Below are positions 11,348 through 21,407 of a stretch of 64,000 nucleotides of DNA, one piece after another. A program made the position numbers and the translations under genes. This stretch comes from Limnephilus marmoratus (lineage: Eukaryota > Arthropoda > Insecta > Trichoptera > Limnephilidae), in the NCBI GenBank assembly GCA_917880885.1, contig OU862928.1, positions 12,915,721 through 12,979,720 of the forward strand, in the 5' to 3' direction. Below the pieces are notes generated by a model that did no database searches, was not told where the DNA came from, and worked only from the letters and a program-made list of their open reading frames with translations. How positions within the stretch are numbered: the stretch's first letter is position 1; every line of letters starts with the position of its first letter.

Positions 11348-11760
11348 CAATACAGATATGAAAAACATCAACTATGCGTTATATTATTCTCGAATTGAAT
11401 ATGGAATTATAGGATGGGGATCTGCTACAAATAAGTACATACACGACCTGAATATAATTCAAAAAGGAATCATAAAGACCATACTGAGAGTACCCTTTAG
11501 AACGCCTTCGATTGAAACGCCTTTGATAGCTTTGACGTACCAAAGATAAAACGAATGAATCCCTAAAATATATTATTGAAGCTATTCACAAAAACTGAAT
11601 CCTCTGCTAGACCGCGTATCCATCACACTAGAACCAATGACGATATGTATATAAATAAACTCGCCATAGTCTCATATACTCACAATATAATGTGGAAAGT
11701 AAGGAACATAATTTCTTAATTCAAAAGTTTATTCCTGTGTAATAAAGATCGACAATCAAA
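11348..11760 (+). pseudogene. LINE ORF2 C-terminal fragment
   Basis: The open part (11337-11549) contains YSRIEYGIIGWGSATN, matching the post-RT region of the LINE at 23345-24723 (SITYGIIGWGGALD). Decayed continuation runs to about 11760. It is 5'-truncated. Confidence 0.75.
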
Positions 11761-12068
11761 GAATGTGTGTTTATGAATGGCATGGATACATGAGCGGGCG
11801 GCGTATTAATTTCTTCGCCGAAAACTGTTTACTCATCATGGGTGTGACTGAGATAACAAGATACTCTCACTCGGTTACACTATGCACAGTGAAGGGTAAA
11901 GGCGGGTAAAACAAGACACATGGGCAAATATTTTTATTATAATTATATGAGTTATCATTAGTAATACAATATTGGTACTCTTTTAGTAGTATTGTTAAGT
12001 ACATATTTTATTACACAGGAAAGGTTATAGGTTCAAATGAATATACAAATCTATACAGATTAGTAACA
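11761..12068. other. No recognisable feature
   Basis: Non-coding sequence between two LINE fragments. I see no ORF, RNA gene or clear repeat. Confidence 0.5.
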
Positions 12069-12240
12069 CCTGGGACCGTTATTATTTAAAATTTTCATCA
12101 ACGACATTATAAAATGCTTCAATTATGCAAATCTTCGCTGATGACATCAAAATATTTCTTCCAATTAACGCTATTATTGACTGCTTTAAATTACAAAAAG
12201 ATCTGTACAGGCTTAACCCGTTAAATAGCACGAAAACATT
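12069..12240 (+). pseudogene. LINE reverse-transcriptase fragment
   Basis: Translates, with one frameshift near 12130, as LGPLLFKIFINDIIKCFN and then FADDIKIFLPI with CFKLQKDLYRL. This is the RT core around the catalytic FADD, closest by eye to the LINE at 43832-45016 (FTIFINDIVKCFK, FADDMKIYTSI). Both ends are truncated. Confidence 0.8.
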
Positions 12241-12419
12241 TATCCCAGCTCACACAAATCTCATATAAATCGTCTTTATTGAAATTATCTGAACACATTG
12301 TGCTGTAAAGCGAAAGTGTTCAATCATATTCGCACCTTTGAATGCAAACAACAGTGATCCATTCTTGTCGTCGTAGTTGATCACGGAGAAACCTAAAATT
12401 CATATTTGATAAGTTATAA

Positions 12420-12600
12420 TAAATTTATATTCAATTTTTTATTTTTTTTTTTATTTTTTTTTTTTTGGGGGGGAAAATTTAACCCGGACATTTAAATCTG
12501 GTGCATAAAACGTTTATTTGTTATAGAGAATACATCAATACAAAGAAGCTTTGACTGTCCAACTAGGAAGGTCTCCCGTTCTAGGACAGTCAAATGACAA
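12420..12600 (-). repeat. Minus-strand LINE 3' UTR with stem-loop and A-tail
   Basis: An 11-bp perfect stem, TTTGACTGTCC (12550-12560) and GGACAGTCAAA (12584-12594). On the minus strand its interior reads TAGAAC, GGGA-GACC-TTCC, TAG, the same layout as other LINE 3' stem-loops here. It is followed on the minus strand by AATAAA and a long A-run (seen as T-runs at 12440-12466). No linked coding region remains. Confidence 0.6.
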
Positions 12601-13534
12601 ACATTTTGATAGGCGTAAATTTAATTTAGAAATTACCAATTTGGGACACAAATCAACAAATCATCGTCAAAAAACTTTATCTTATTTACTAAAGTTCAGG
12701 CAAAAATATTTAATTATTTATAATGTATGCATAATTTAATTATTTACTAATTTAGTTATTATTAATTATTTATAATTATGCACAAGTGTCCTTTACGTAC
12801 ATGTTTTTTTTTTCAATATAGAAAAAAGAAAGAAATGTAAAATTATAAGTTTACTTGTAAATAAACCAAAAGAAAAATAATACATATTACCAAAATAAAA
12901 ATAATACATTCTACCAAAAGAAAAATAATACATAAGAAAAATAATACCTATTAATTATAAATAAACCAAAAGAAAAATAATACATATTATACAAAGTTAT
13001 TGAAAGCAGTGAAGAAGAAGCAAACAGAAAATGAATTTATTGTCGTCATTTTACGGTTATAAAGTCACAGCGTAAATTATAAATATTAACAGAGCTTAAC
13101 TACAACTAGCGTGTTAACGTGTATTAAATTAATTCAAATTAGAGTATTTTGTCATTGTCAGTAAGGAAGCTCGGTCCGAGCGTTTTTTTTTTTTTTTTTA
13201 CAGTGAATACCGCACAAGAATCTCAACTGCTCCCGTCTGGAGCCAGTGAGACTATGGCATCCCCAATTGGGGTATGTTGTGAGGCTGAAGGTAGTGGGGA
13301 GGGGAAGGAGGTGGGGAAGAGGAAGGTTGGGAAGTACCTGGCTATTCAGATCTGGTCACTAAACACGGCTAAAGCCATTTTCAAGCAACGTTTCAATTCT
13401 GAATGGTGGTCTTACACCAGGGCGATACTGATAGTATCTTCCACTCTGGAACATGCCGCAAATATACTATATATTATTTTTAATTAATTAATTGTGAAAT
13501 AACACAAATTAATCAAATAAAATTTATTTGCGCA
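12601..13534. other. AT-rich DNA with short tandem repeat
   Basis: No gene recognised. At 12863-12990 there are about five imperfect copies of ACCAAAAGAAAAATAATAC. A 16-T run lies near 13184-13199. The stretch at 13200-13480 is purine-rich and has an open frame, but shows no recognisable protein. Confidence 0.6.
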
Positions 13535-13610
13535 TGCCGGGTTCGAACCCGCGACCTCCGGAATGTGAGTCAAGAGTCTAAGCCACTGGACTACGGAGGT
13601 CGTCATGACA
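13535..13610 (-). repeat. tRNA-like sequence, probable SINE head
   Basis: On the minus strand a box-A-like TAGTCCAGTGG is followed about 35 nt later by a perfect box B, GGTTCGAACCC. The cloverleaf is imperfect (no good acceptor stem), so a tRNA-derived SINE or tRNA pseudogene is more likely than a functional tRNA. An AT-rich 3' part runs to about 13480. Confidence 0.6.
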
Positions 13611-13619
13611 ATTCAGACA

Positions 13620-15090
13620 TAATTTATTTAATTAACGCGTTACCCTTTGGACGTTTTACCCCATCTTCCCCAATGGAATAAAACGAGTACGGGACGCTGT
13701 GTGAATCGACCTACCGTTAGCAGGTTGTCCTTGTTATGCTTGACACTTTTTGATGCAACGTTCGCTTTCTCCTTTTCTCGAGGCCCACTAGAATAAAAGG
13801 TCCGGCTGCCTGTCGGAGTTTGATAAATATGTCGAGCTATACAACAAACACAATAGGGCAATGACAGTTTTCAAATGGTGGCGATTATCATCAATACTTG
13901 TAGGAACTTCTGATTTATGTGTTGTTATACCGCAAGCAAATAAATAAACAGAGTGTTTAGGCTGATTAGTCTACTTTAAAACAGTAAAGTTTACTTAGCA
14001 ACAGAAATTTGGCTGTTGCGCGTCCAGACCCTTTACTTTAGTAGGACTTGAAGTTTCTCTAATGACCTGTAAAATCGCGGGTGGGAAACATGAAAATTAA
14101 TTGTAATATTTATAATAAGTAATTTGCGTGTACTTACAAATGAAATGTTATTCCTTCGCTTTTACTGTTATTTGCCGTGTAATTGAAATATTTTCTCATT
14201 ACACGGGAGGGCATTTTGGCACTTTTTAAAATGCTATTTACTTACTGGTAAGTTCTGGTAAGATGCACCTTACTCGACGCGTAGCAGTTTAGTACTAAAG
14301 TTCTAGATATCGAGACCAGTGCAATTGTCTTGCTTTTGTCCTCCCACTTTGAGATTTCTTCCCCTCGTCTAATAGTATGTGTAATATCATTGACTATATC
14401 GAATAAGAATGACATAAAAAAACATTCCAAGTTTTTAAACCACATTGGAACAAAGAAAATGTTGAAAATTGACATCCTACCGGCATCTGGTGGTTGGTTG
14501 AAGTAAACTCCGACTTTGTATCGATCCATAAGATGGTGTGAGTCTCTGCTAAAAGGCTAAGATCGAATCGGTGGTTTAGGAACCTGTTTTAACCACGAGT
14601 TAGGTGGAAGCCATGTTGGTAAACATTAGCAATATCAGACGTTGGTAGTGGTTTTTAGTTTATAAATGTGTGCAGTTTTTATACTATAAAAAGGCTAGCA
14701 TCTGATTATAATTGTTCTTTACTACGCAAGTTTAAACAGTAAAACAACTGCCAGTGTTTGGCCCGGTGTATACAGTATTATCACCGTTATTTTATACATT
14801 TATAACATGTCACAGTGAAAATAAAAAGTGAAATTTTATTGTAAACGGAGTTATTTATTAAAAGGACCCTTATAATTTTAACATACACTTACCTTGCAAC
14901 AAAACTCTATAACATCCTTCCCTAAAAATAAAATAAAAATTATGAATACAAATTTAGAATAAAAATGTGGCTGAAAGATGTTTACGAAAAAACCCTAATG
15001 AAGACACTAAAAATGACATAGAAGACAAATAAACAATGTGTAAATAACTTTATTTCGATTTTTTGTGTTTCTTGGGCATTAACTGTGTAA
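13620..15090. other. Non-coding intergenic or intronic DNA
   Basis: No gene recognised on either strand. A TATA-like ACTATAAAAAGG lies near 14683-14694 without an associated ORF. An AT-rich stretch follows at 14800-15070. Nothing else could be supported. Confidence 0.5.
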
Positions 15091-15094
15091 CAAT

Positions 15095-15345
15095 TTGACA
15101 CATCCATGCCATTCGCGAGCAAACTTAAAACTAACATAAAAATTCTATACAAGTACAGACATTAATTAGACGCAGGTAGTGGGAGGGGGGATTTTGGTGA
15201 AGGGTGAAAATGGTGGGAGGAGTCAACATTACATGGAAACATCGTAAGTAAAGGTGATTTACATGGTGCTATTATTTTATTAACCAAATAAATTTAATTT
15301 TTCGTAAATGTCGTAAAAGTTTCTAAAGCGCACAAATTAAAATAT
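15095..15345 (+). repeat. Dispersed ~250-bp repeat, copy 1
   Basis: Closely matches 30957-31215 in the same orientation, including GAGCAAACTTAAAA, TTCTATACAAGTACA, GTGGGAGGAGTCAA and GATTTACATGGTGCTATTA. No coding potential, tRNA head or inverted ends were seen, so the element class is unknown. Confidence 0.75.
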
Positions 15346-15539
15346 GAATTTCGGTGATTCAATTTTAGAGATTAGTTAATAATTAAAGTTTTTAAGTCGG
15401 ACGCCATCAAAGCACTCTCTTTAGGATGAATTGAATAATTAAAAAAAAATCTTTTCCAAGGCGACGACGATTGGTTAGCTTTTTTCCTAACATTTTGTTA
15501 GGGGACAGAAAACGTATGATAAATAATTTAATAACGCCA

Positions 15540-15745
15540 GAGATTATTCATAACGCCAGAACTTACCAATATATATATATACATATATATAGCCTATAGT
15601 ACTCGCAAATAATGTAGCTTTCTTTTAGTTAAAGAATTTTTAAAATCCATTCAGTAGTTTTTGCGTGAAACAATAACAAACATACATCCAGACATCCATA
15701 CATACATCCACACAAACTTTCGCCTTTATAACATTAGTAGGATAA
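15540..15745 (+). repeat. LINE/SINE 3' tail of a common insect type
   Basis: Contains TCCATTCAGTAGTTTTTGCG, repeated CATACATCCA and the ending CTTTATAACATTAGTAGGAT. This is the familiar 3' end shared by RTE-like LINEs and their SINEs in many insects (recalled, not searched). Confidence 0.6.
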
Positions 15746-15754
15746 TAAAATAAT

Positions 15755-16018
15755 ATAAAATGTTCCGAGAAACTAGCGTCAATGATCCCCTCAGCACCTG
15801 CCTAGTCATAGAAATTACACTACAATAGCCCGCGCTAAATATATGTAAACGATGGACATTTATCATGTGCGAACGGGTCGTTTCTACGACTTTACTAAAA
15901 CTCGGCTGTTAAAAGTTATGCTGGCCTCTGACTTTCCTCTCTCCTGCATCATGGGTCTCTCAAGACCCATGCTCAATCCTTCCTCTCCTCAAAAAGGCCC
16001 TCCACACAGCATCTTTAA
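15755..16018 (+). repeat. LINE 3' end (BS-like), left of piggyBac
   Basis: Decayed C-terminal coding tail (HVRTGRFYD and onward) ending CCACACAGCATCT at 16014. The piggyBac at 16019-18676 interrupts it at TTAA (16015-16018). The LINE resumes at 18681 with AGATCTCCCCTGAG. Confidence 0.7.
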
Positions 16019-18676
16019 CCCATTCATGACGAACTATTTTTTTTTCGAATTTCGCGCAGAAAATTCACAGAGTGGTTGGTTTTGAAAGTAGAATAAGAAC
16101 GTTTTTTTCGGAATTTGAAAAAATCGTCTCCTCATCCCCCAGGAGCCTCGAGAAGGATGAGGTCCATATGGATCTTTCGGCAAATAACTAGTCAGAAATT
16201 TCATTTTTTCATCTTTATTGTTCCAAAAGTGTAATTTTCAACAACATTATTTAGTGTGATAGCCCTCGAAGCATTTCACGCATAGTCCGACCTTACATGT
16301 GATGCAACGGATGCGCTGCTTGCTTTTACAAGATGCGCAAGACAGTTTTCCTCCCTTATTAGTCTCAGTTATCGGTATTGGCCCAGGATAATGGGGGACG
16401 GAGGTATCATACTGCATTGCCGTTTGACCTATTTTGGTGAGTTTGTCGGGTGCCTTGAAGTATTTCTTGATAGAATACTTCTCACAGTAATGCTTTGATA
16501 TTTCTTCACGGAATTCTAACTGCCCCAATTTAAAATTGCCCGTGGCTTTGCGCTTCAGAAGCCAGCAATTCTGAATGGTTACATCAATGGCCCAGGTAAA
16601 AATGGACCACCACCATTTCTGTTGGCGAACAGTAATGCGATAACATGCAACGTTTTGGTCCATTCTGTCAGTTCCACCCATATTCGTGTTATATTGATGA
16701 ATTGCATATGGCCTCTGTATACTGATCTTTTTTTGCTCCTTCCGTGAGTAACGGCTTGCTAGATCCAATGGATTCTTTCCGTATTTTGTTGAAGCTACAG
16801 AACAAACAGCGTTATCAACCCATTGAGTAACGTAGATGGGGGTCTTGCCAAATGATGTCTGCGCACTTTCAGTATGTCCTCGAGAAAGCACACCTTTGTT
16901 GTATTTTGACATTGTTGCCTTCTTCTTGGGGATAGGAGATGAACTGGGAATCCGATTGTCTCGAATTGTACCTGTGCCATTGTAGAAGTGATATGGCAAT
17001 TCGCGCTTTTCCACTGGCAATTGATCGACCAACATAAGTAGTGGTGAAGCATTCAAGCCTACAACACCATACTCCTTTGGAATCCGGGGATTGCTGCCTT
17101 GGTAGATCTCAAAATTGATCAAGTAACCGGAGGTTGTATTTAGGCTCCACACTTTATATCCGAATCGAATGGGTTTGCCTTTTATGTATTGCTTACATCC
17201 ATGGCGGCCATAGTATGGTATCATCGATTCATCATAACTTAAATTTTCTTCTGGGTGGAAGTTTCGCATAAACCGTTCAATAAGCCTATCTGTAAATGGA
17301 CGTAACTTCCACATCCGGTCTGCACTATTGAACTGATTTGGTGAAGCAAAGTGTATCATTTTGTGTATCTGTTCAAATCTATCACGAGACATGGTGGACG
17401 CAATCTGCTTATTGTAGAAAGGGCGAGAGCTGCTCTAGTACAATCGAGTTGATGGAATCGGGCATAATCCCGATGTTATAAGTATACCCATGTACGCTTT
17501 GATATCCCCGACAGTTAAAGGTGATACTTTATGACTATTTTCAGGGTCTTGCTTGGTCTGATATTTGTTGGATTCTGTAACGATGAATTCGTACATTTCG
17601 TTGTCAAAATTTAGTTCAAATAATTCCACCGGTGATAAAGCAGCTACGTCGGTATAATTTCCTTCGGGAAATATGCTAGAAACAATTGGCGTCACATCGT
17701 TAGACTTCCATTGAAACATAGTTTTCGGACCAGGCATACGTTTTGGAATGCGATAAGGTGGTTCAGCGGGATCATTCACTCCGTCTCCAGTACTAACACG
17801 GCATCGTTTCAAAGGAGGCTCGAAAGAAGTGCTTGCAGACGCTTGACCGTGTGATGCTGAAGCGTCGAATAAATTTATGTCGAAGTCACTGAAAGTTGAA
17901 TCCAAACGCTCGTCTCCGAAATGCTCTAGATTAGGGTTCTCTTGATCTGAATCATAATCGGGCGTATCTTGTCCCTTTTTGTGTCGACGGCGATTTACGA
18001 TTTGGCAATTAGAAAACAATTGCGCTCGAGAAATATTGGCAATTATTCCACCGTCATCTTCATCAGCTGAATCTGCTCCGGACAAATCACTCTCATTTGG
18101 CGGCTCCACATACACATCAACTACCTCATCATCCTCCAAATTCGTATCCGATTGTTCTTCAAGCAGTAACATCACTTCTTCAACAGTCAGACCCCTAAAA
18201 AACACGAAAAAACAATGAAATCTGCGAAAAATTACAATTTATGTATAGTGAGATCTGCCGAAAGGTCCATATGGAGCCAAAAATCAAAACTTTCAATTCA
18301 AAGTACTCTCTTTGATACAATAAGGATTATTTTTGTAACAATATGTCTATAAATAGTTAGTAAATTTCATTCTTTACGGATCATAAACGGTTTTGGAAAA
18401 AAAAATCAAATCTACACATAAGTTTAATGGATTACTTACTTCACTCGTTTTGACATTTTGAAAAATTTGCACTTTTTTTCAAACTCCGTTTATACACGTC
18501 TGTCCACGCCGGCACATGCAAACGAACTGAGCGCCTCTAAGACAAACGTGTTCGTACATGCTTGTAGACTACATAAAACTGAATTTCGCATCGCCATTTT
18601 AATATATCGGCATGATGTGACTAATTGAGGTCCAACACTTTTTCGAGGTCCATATGGCACCTTCGTCATGAATGGG
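16019..18676 (-). mobile_element. piggyBac element, 2.66 kb, complete ends
   Basis: 15-bp perfect terminal inverted repeats, CCCATTCATGACGAA (16019-16033) and its complement (18662-18676), lie between TTAA at 16015-16018 and 18677-18680. Subterminal inverted repeats GGTCCATATGGA-TCTTTCGGC (about 16161-16182) and the matching GCCGAAAGGTCCATATGG (about 18256-18273) are also present, as is usual for piggyBac. A third copy of GGTCCATATGG lies near 18650. The target was an older LINE 3' end. Confidence 0.95.
16247..18205 (-). pseudogene. piggyBac transposase, inactivated
   Basis: A DDD transposase reading of about 638 codons, broken once by an in-frame TAG (17432-17434) within an otherwise collinear frame. 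The N-terminus is acidic (DEDDGGI), as in this family. The first catalytic Asp is in NLSYDESMIPYYGRH and the third region is in NMGGTDRMDQN. The C-terminus has a Cys-rich finger (CASCKSKQ, CITCKVGLCVKC). The segment expected to hold the second Asp (family DNFFTS) is missing: PYHFYN joins directly to GTGTIRDNR near 16970. The stop and the deletion indicate a dead copy. The N-terminal start at 18205 is supported by an upstream open frame of only a few codons. Confidence 0.9.
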
Positions 18677-18680
18677 TTAA

Positions 18681-18805
18681 AGATCTCCCCTGAGTGGGGG
18701 TGGTGTAAAAAAAATATATATATTTATAAGTCATTTATCCTCTGTTTATCCTCAAGTGAATGTATATTCAAGGTATTTAATAAAAAAGTGTAAATAAATA
18801 AATCA
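18681..18805 (+). repeat. LINE 3' end (BS-like), right of piggyBac
   Basis: Continuation of the LINE tail interrupted by piggyBac, with CTCCCCTGAGTGGGGG followed by an A-run and AATAAATAAAT near 18797. Confidence 0.55.
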
Positions 18806-18858
18806 ATCTTACTTTTGATGACTTTCTTTGACTTAAATTTACGATGTTATGTTTTTAG

Positions 18859-18983
18859 CGGCGCACTGCTTCTATGATTCGAATCTAAAACGAGCAGATC
18901 CCGCAGCAAAGTTCCTCGTGGCCGCCCACAAACATTTTCAGTCGTGGGACCACCCAAACGAGACCAATGTCCTTAAGTCGGAG
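18859..18983 (+). CDS. Serine protease exon with catalytic His (modular serine protease-like)
   Basis: A 125-bp exon between an acceptor (TTTTTAG, 18858) and a donor (GAG|GTAAGG, 18984). The encoded segment starts in the AAHC motif, which holds the catalytic His of chymotrypsin-fold proteases. It continues CFYDSNLKRADPAAKF, VAAHKHFQSWDHPNETN and ends KSE. The intron before it is phase 1 and the one after is phase 0. The VAAxKxxxxWDHPNxTN pattern is what I recall from insect modular serine proteases (ModSP), which start the Toll-activating cascade in hemolymph. Codon use is less AT-rich than the surrounding repeats. Upstream exons (signal peptide, LDLa/Sushi domains, IVGG) are not recognisable in the window. 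Confidence 0.82.
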
Positions 18984-19639
18984 GTAAGGCGGAGTTATTA
19001 CAAAAAAACCACATATCGCAAATCCCATAGAAAAGTGTCGTTGGTCAAAATTTTCTATTTTACGCTTTATCTCTGAAAAGTAAAGTAATTTTGATTACCT
19101 ATCCTTTGCCCAACAATAATCGTATTTAAGTTAGATCCCTTCATCTCCACAAGGTTTTAGTATCTTTTTTCGACGGAACCGCTTTTCCATCATTCGATAA
19201 TTTGTTAACACTCTCCTGTTAAATTAACAATATCGACTAACGATACTTTTCTACGGAATGTGCTATATACTGTTCAAAATTATATAACCACCAGTTAGTG
19301 AATTACCTGTTAATTTAGTGACTTTTGGCATCATTACAGGATAAAAAAAAATGTCTTTCTATCTATCTATCATTAAGTATTAATTTAAATTAATACACGA
19401 GGGGTGGGTAGGAACGATAGACGACAGAGACCGTCGACACGCTTCCGTACTATGTATAACAGGGCTAATAACAAATTATCTACACTAACAATTTAAGGTT
19501 ATCATATTTTCTTCGCCCATTTGTGAATTTGATCCCGATCGAGGCTATTACAGTGTAAACATGTCCGCTCCGCTAGCAGTCAGCACCAAGTGAGTGATCT
19601 GATTTTTCTAGTCGGAGGGTTAAAGTCGCTTAAAGTATC

Positions 19640-20095
19640 GAAAACCCTTCGAGACGGAAGGAGAAAGAATCCTTCGATCACCTCTCACCCCAGAAGATAG
19701 GTGGAAGCTTGAGTGGCAATCGGCCAACGTCAAAAACGCCAATCTCGTTCAAGACCCCACTAAGAAACAGCCTGGGTTCTCAATGCTTCGCAAACTCTGG
19801 ACTGCCATCAATAGAATAAGGTGCTCCCATAGCCGTTATGCTCACATGATGCATAGATGGAGCCTTAAAGAGTCGGCGATGTGTGAATGCGGTGCGGTGC
19901 AGACCACCGAACACGTGGTCAACGAATGCCCGCTCCATTCATTCCCCGGTGGGATTGATGAGGTCCACAGAGCAACGCCTGAGGCCCTAGACTGGCTCTT
20001 AGACCTAGATGTTCCCCCCACCATACGAAAGAAGAAGAAGTCGGAGGGTGTAATAGAACTTGGTTTGAACATTATTTATGTTCAGAGTTCTTAAA
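19640..20095 (+). pseudogene. LINE C-terminal (zinc-binding) fragment in the protease intron
   Basis: Open at 19783-20094, with upstream continuation (PEDRWKLEWQSANVKN-like) from about 19690. Motifs FSMLRKLWTAINRIR, MMHRWSLKES, CECGAVQTTEHVVNECPL and PEALDWLLDLD are the familiar C-terminal end of RT-containing mobile elements with a CxCG...H...C zinc-binding motif. No RT precedes it. It lies between the two protease exons. Confidence 0.75.
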
Positions 20096-20303
20096 AAAGT
20101 AGTTTAATGAAATTGCAAAGTCGAATTACTTGGATGATATTAAATATTATGGGGGTTTTGGGAAATGAGAGAGTGAGTGAATTAATTGTGGGATTTTTAT
20201 GTCCGGCTAGTCCAGCGTAGAATTTGTGTTCTTATGAGGGCTGCAAAACTATATACAAATATGGAGATCACATTGCTTATATTTTCATTTTTCCATGACT
20301 CAG

Positions 20304-20489
20304 GTCGCTGAAATTCGCCTGCATCGCTGGTACACGGGAGATTTGCATCACCATCAGAACGACGTGGCTCTGCTAGTTCTGAAGACTCCCTTCGAATTCT
20401 CGAACACCGTCGGCGCCATTTGTTGCGACTTAGTGAACCAAAGATTCGATAACTACCAGCTGTCACCAAGTTCCGAAATCAAAGCCAAG
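20304..20489 (+). CDS. Serine protease exon with catalytic Asp (modular serine protease-like)
   Basis: A 186-bp, phase-0 exon between acceptor GACTCAG (20303) and donor AAG|GTAAAT (20490). It reads VAEIRLHRWYTGDLHHHQ, then NDVALLVLKTPFEF, where the Asp is the catalytic residue (family DIALL), then SNTVGAICCDL and ends SSEIKAK. Joined to 18859-18983 the frame is preserved, supporting one gene with a 1.3-kb intron. The family would continue with a GWG and then a GDSGG exon; neither is recognisable downstream, where a 9.2-kb LTR element begins 210 bp later. The missing exon may lie beyond the window or the gene may be a fragment. Confidence 0.82.
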
Positions 20490-20699
20490 GTAAATTCCAA
20501 TTGATTTCAAAATAATACTGTGTGAACATATCATTGGCAAGGCCTTATGACGGGGGTAAGAGGAGAGAAAGTACCGCCAAGCTTCTCGGACCTATCACAC
20601 ACTGACTTAATGCACGCCATACTCAAATATTAGGTTCATCGTGCCATGTCTTTCTCGAAAGTAGCCAACACTCTCCATTCATATTCACGCCATATGTAT

Positions 20700-21388
20700 T
20701 GTTACGTTACGGAATTGATTCCCGTGCGAGCTAATAGCGAATTGACCCCTTACACAGGCCCTCCGCCCCCCTTTCCCCGCACCGCTCGACACAAGTAGCC
20801 AAGCGCCGAGCGGCTCCCGGCATTCATTCCTCGGCCGACCTTCGGCATAACAACTGTGTCCCCGTGATTGCGCTCTCCGTAAACGCTCGCGATGTTTATT
20901 TTAATTGTGCATTGTGCTCCAGAGGCTCCCGCCTCCTCAGTACCTGTCTGCCGACCGCCTATCTCCTGCTTGTGAGTACCAATGAACCTTGCTACCCCTC
21001 TGTGTGCTAAAAACTGACATTTAAATTCACTAAACACGTGTAGAGAGAGTTGAGAGAAGCTCCCCCGTTATGATAGAATTAATTAGAGATAGCCAAATAC
21101 TCATGTGTGTAGTGCCGATGCTGGCCTTTTGTAGAACCCTGTTCACCTTTAAATGAATAAAACCCTTTTTCGTGCATAACAACTGTGTTCTGATTGAGGA
21201 AGGAGACCTGGAGATTTTGAGGAAAGGAAGGGGAGTAGGAATTTACAAGCGAACCACAAACACTCGCCCTGGATTTAAGAGGGACCTTGCTCGCGCCGGC
21301 TGTGCAGAGCTAGCCGCCGGCTTGTTTATTGCATGTCCTTTCCAGGTTTTGGGTTTGGCGTTGGCCGCAAGTAGCGCCGATGCTAACA
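20700..21388 (+). repeat. 5' LTR
   Basis: 689 bp, TGTTACG...GCTAACA, with an AATAAA signal at 21156-21161. Its interior is GC-rich compared with the surroundings. Confidence 0.88.
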
Positions 21389-21389
21389 C

Positions 21390-21407
21390 TGTCGCCCAAC
21401 GTGTGGC
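21390..21407 (+). promoter_or_regulatory. tRNA-Lys-like primer-binding site
   Basis: 18 bp one base after the 5' LTR; 16 of 18 match the tRNA-Lys-type primer site used by many Gypsy elements. Confidence 0.75.

Noticed and set aside
13149..13487. 112-codon frame after a T-run
   Set aside because: No recognisable similarity; composition is purine-rich low complexity.
13535..13610. Functional tRNA gene on the minus strand
   Set aside because: Box B is perfect, but the acceptor and TpsiC stems do not form a proper cloverleaf; a SINE or pseudogene is more likely.
20750..21037. Minus-strand open frame in LTRs (also 27723-27920, 29180-29560)
   Set aside because: GC-rich LTR sequence read backwards; a shadow frame.
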